This document shows, piece after piece, positions 63,489 to 64,000 of a stretch of 64,000 nt of DNA (within the stretch, counting starts at the first letter, position 1; every line of letters starts with the position of its first letter). A program made the translations under genes and the position numbers. The notes beneath the pieces were generated by a model that ran no database searches, had not been told where the DNA came from, and was given only the letters and a program-made list of their open reading frames with translations. The stretch is from Bradyrhizobium sp. CB82. GTDB taxonomy: Bacteria > Pseudomonadota > Alphaproteobacteria > Rhizobiales > Xanthobacteraceae. The stretch lies in the NCBI RefSeq assembly GCF_029714405.1, contig NZ_CP121650.1, positions 3,415,001 through 3,479,000 on the forward strand, written 5' to 3'.

Positions 63489-64000
63489 GGATTTCACTCC
63501 TGCGGCCGACAGCGCCGAGCACGCCGACGACAATCATCACCGTGATCATGAAGATGATCGACAGCGCCGCGGCGAACGGCCAGTTGTTGGCCCCGACCGC
63601 CTGCTGGTAGATGTTGAGCGGCATGTAGATCAGCCGCGCGCCGCCGATCAGGGTCTGCGTGACGAACGCGGTGATGCTCGCGGCGTAGGTCAGGATACAG
63701 CCGGCAATGATGCCGGGCAGCGACAAGGGCAGCGTGACGCGGAAGAAGGTGCGCCATTCGCCGGCCCCGAGCACTCGCGAGGCATCGGCAAGGTTCGGGT
63801 CGAGCTTCGACAGCACGGTGAGGATCGGCAGCACCATCAGCGGCATCTGCACCTGGGCGAGCACCATCACCACGCCAACCTCGGTGTAGAGCAGCCGCAG
63901 CGGCTCGTTGCTGAGGCCGAGTCCCATCACGACCTGGTTGAGCAGGCCCTGCCGTCCCAAAATCACGATCCAGGAGAAGGTGCGGACCACCACAGAGGTC
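63475..64000 (-). CDS. ABC transporter permease (PotB-like), 5' part outside window
   Basis: The last 175 codons of a binding-protein-dependent permease; the gene's start is beyond the right edge. The EAA-loop NLADASRVLGAGEWRTFFRV then TLPLSLPGIIAG and the helices VVMVLAQVQMPLMVLPIL and LSIIFMITVMIVVGVLGAV match the PotB partner of the downstream PotC-like protein. It ends GRRSEIHGRR. The two permeases would form the channel of an importer whose ATPase and binding protein genes should lie further right. Confidence 0.9.
   Translation of the reverse strand, partial: TSVVVRTFSWIVILGRQGLLNQVVMGLGLSNEPLRLLYTEVGVVMVLAQVQMPLMVLPILTVLSKLDPNLADASRVLGAGEWRTFFRVTLPLSLPGIIAGCILTYAASITAFVTQTLIGGARLIYMPLNIYQQAVGANNWPFAAALSIIFMITVMIVVGVLGAVGRRSEIHGRR

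Overview
The window reads as chromosome of a Rhizobiales alphaproteobacterium, most likely Bradyrhizobium or a close relative. This is inferred from the high G+C with strong G/C third positions, the protein families present, a GTTC-N7-GTTC type SOS box, the alaS/icd and DUF1476-purC-purS-purQ-purL gene order, and dispersed palindromic repeats of a kind common in that genus. No reference sequence was consulted. There are no rRNA, tRNA or CRISPR loci that I can see.

Layout. 1-7.3 kb: a divergently read XRE/MmyB-type regulator with a candidate operator, a DsbA/FrnE-like protein, a GNAT-fold protein, small secreted proteins and a PQQ-type dehydrogenase. 7.3-12.9 kb: an accessory, repeat-rich stretch of tiny genes (two PilZ proteins, lipoproteins, DUF6894, a zinc ribbon) with five copies, some partial, of one palindromic repeat. 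13-25 kb: housekeeping genes, namely SOS-controlled recA, gcvTHP behind a tandem glycine riboswitch, alaS, a cyclic-nucleotide-gated K+ channel and icd. 25-37 kb: an RNA methyltransferase fused to a DUF559 domain, cyanase behind a near-perfect sigma-54 promoter, the ATPase zeta inhibitor, and purC/purS/purQ/purL interrupted by opposite-strand genes. 35-49 kb: DUF1328, DUF427, bolA, ltrA, the ergothioneine pair egtB-egtD, monothiol glutaredoxin, a macro-domain protein, a serine hydrolase, threonine aldolase, rpsD, murI, cytochrome b561 and a cNMP-binding membrane protein.

49-64 kb: a cyanuric acid amidohydrolase/barbiturase-type enzyme; a MacAB-like export operon ending in an orphan LuxR-type HTH gene; a FixJ/CsgD-like response regulator followed by four tandem secreted proteins built of curlin-type repeats and a fifth small secreted protein; a SecD remnant; a DUF899 protein; an acyl-CoA synthetase; a fused OHCU decarboxylase/5-hydroxyisourate hydrolase; and two permease genes of a polyamine/spermidine-like ABC importer, the last cut by the window edge.

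The most unusual parts are the curlin-repeat cluster, which has a CsgD-like regulator but no csgG/E/F in view; the SPOUT methyltransferase-DUF559 fusion, whose nuclease-like half appears to lack its usual catalytic motif; and the repeat family whose copies sit exactly at stop codons. Nitrogen scavenging recurs as a theme: cyanase, cyanuric acid/barbiturate hydrolase, ureide enzymes, and a sigma-54 promoter.
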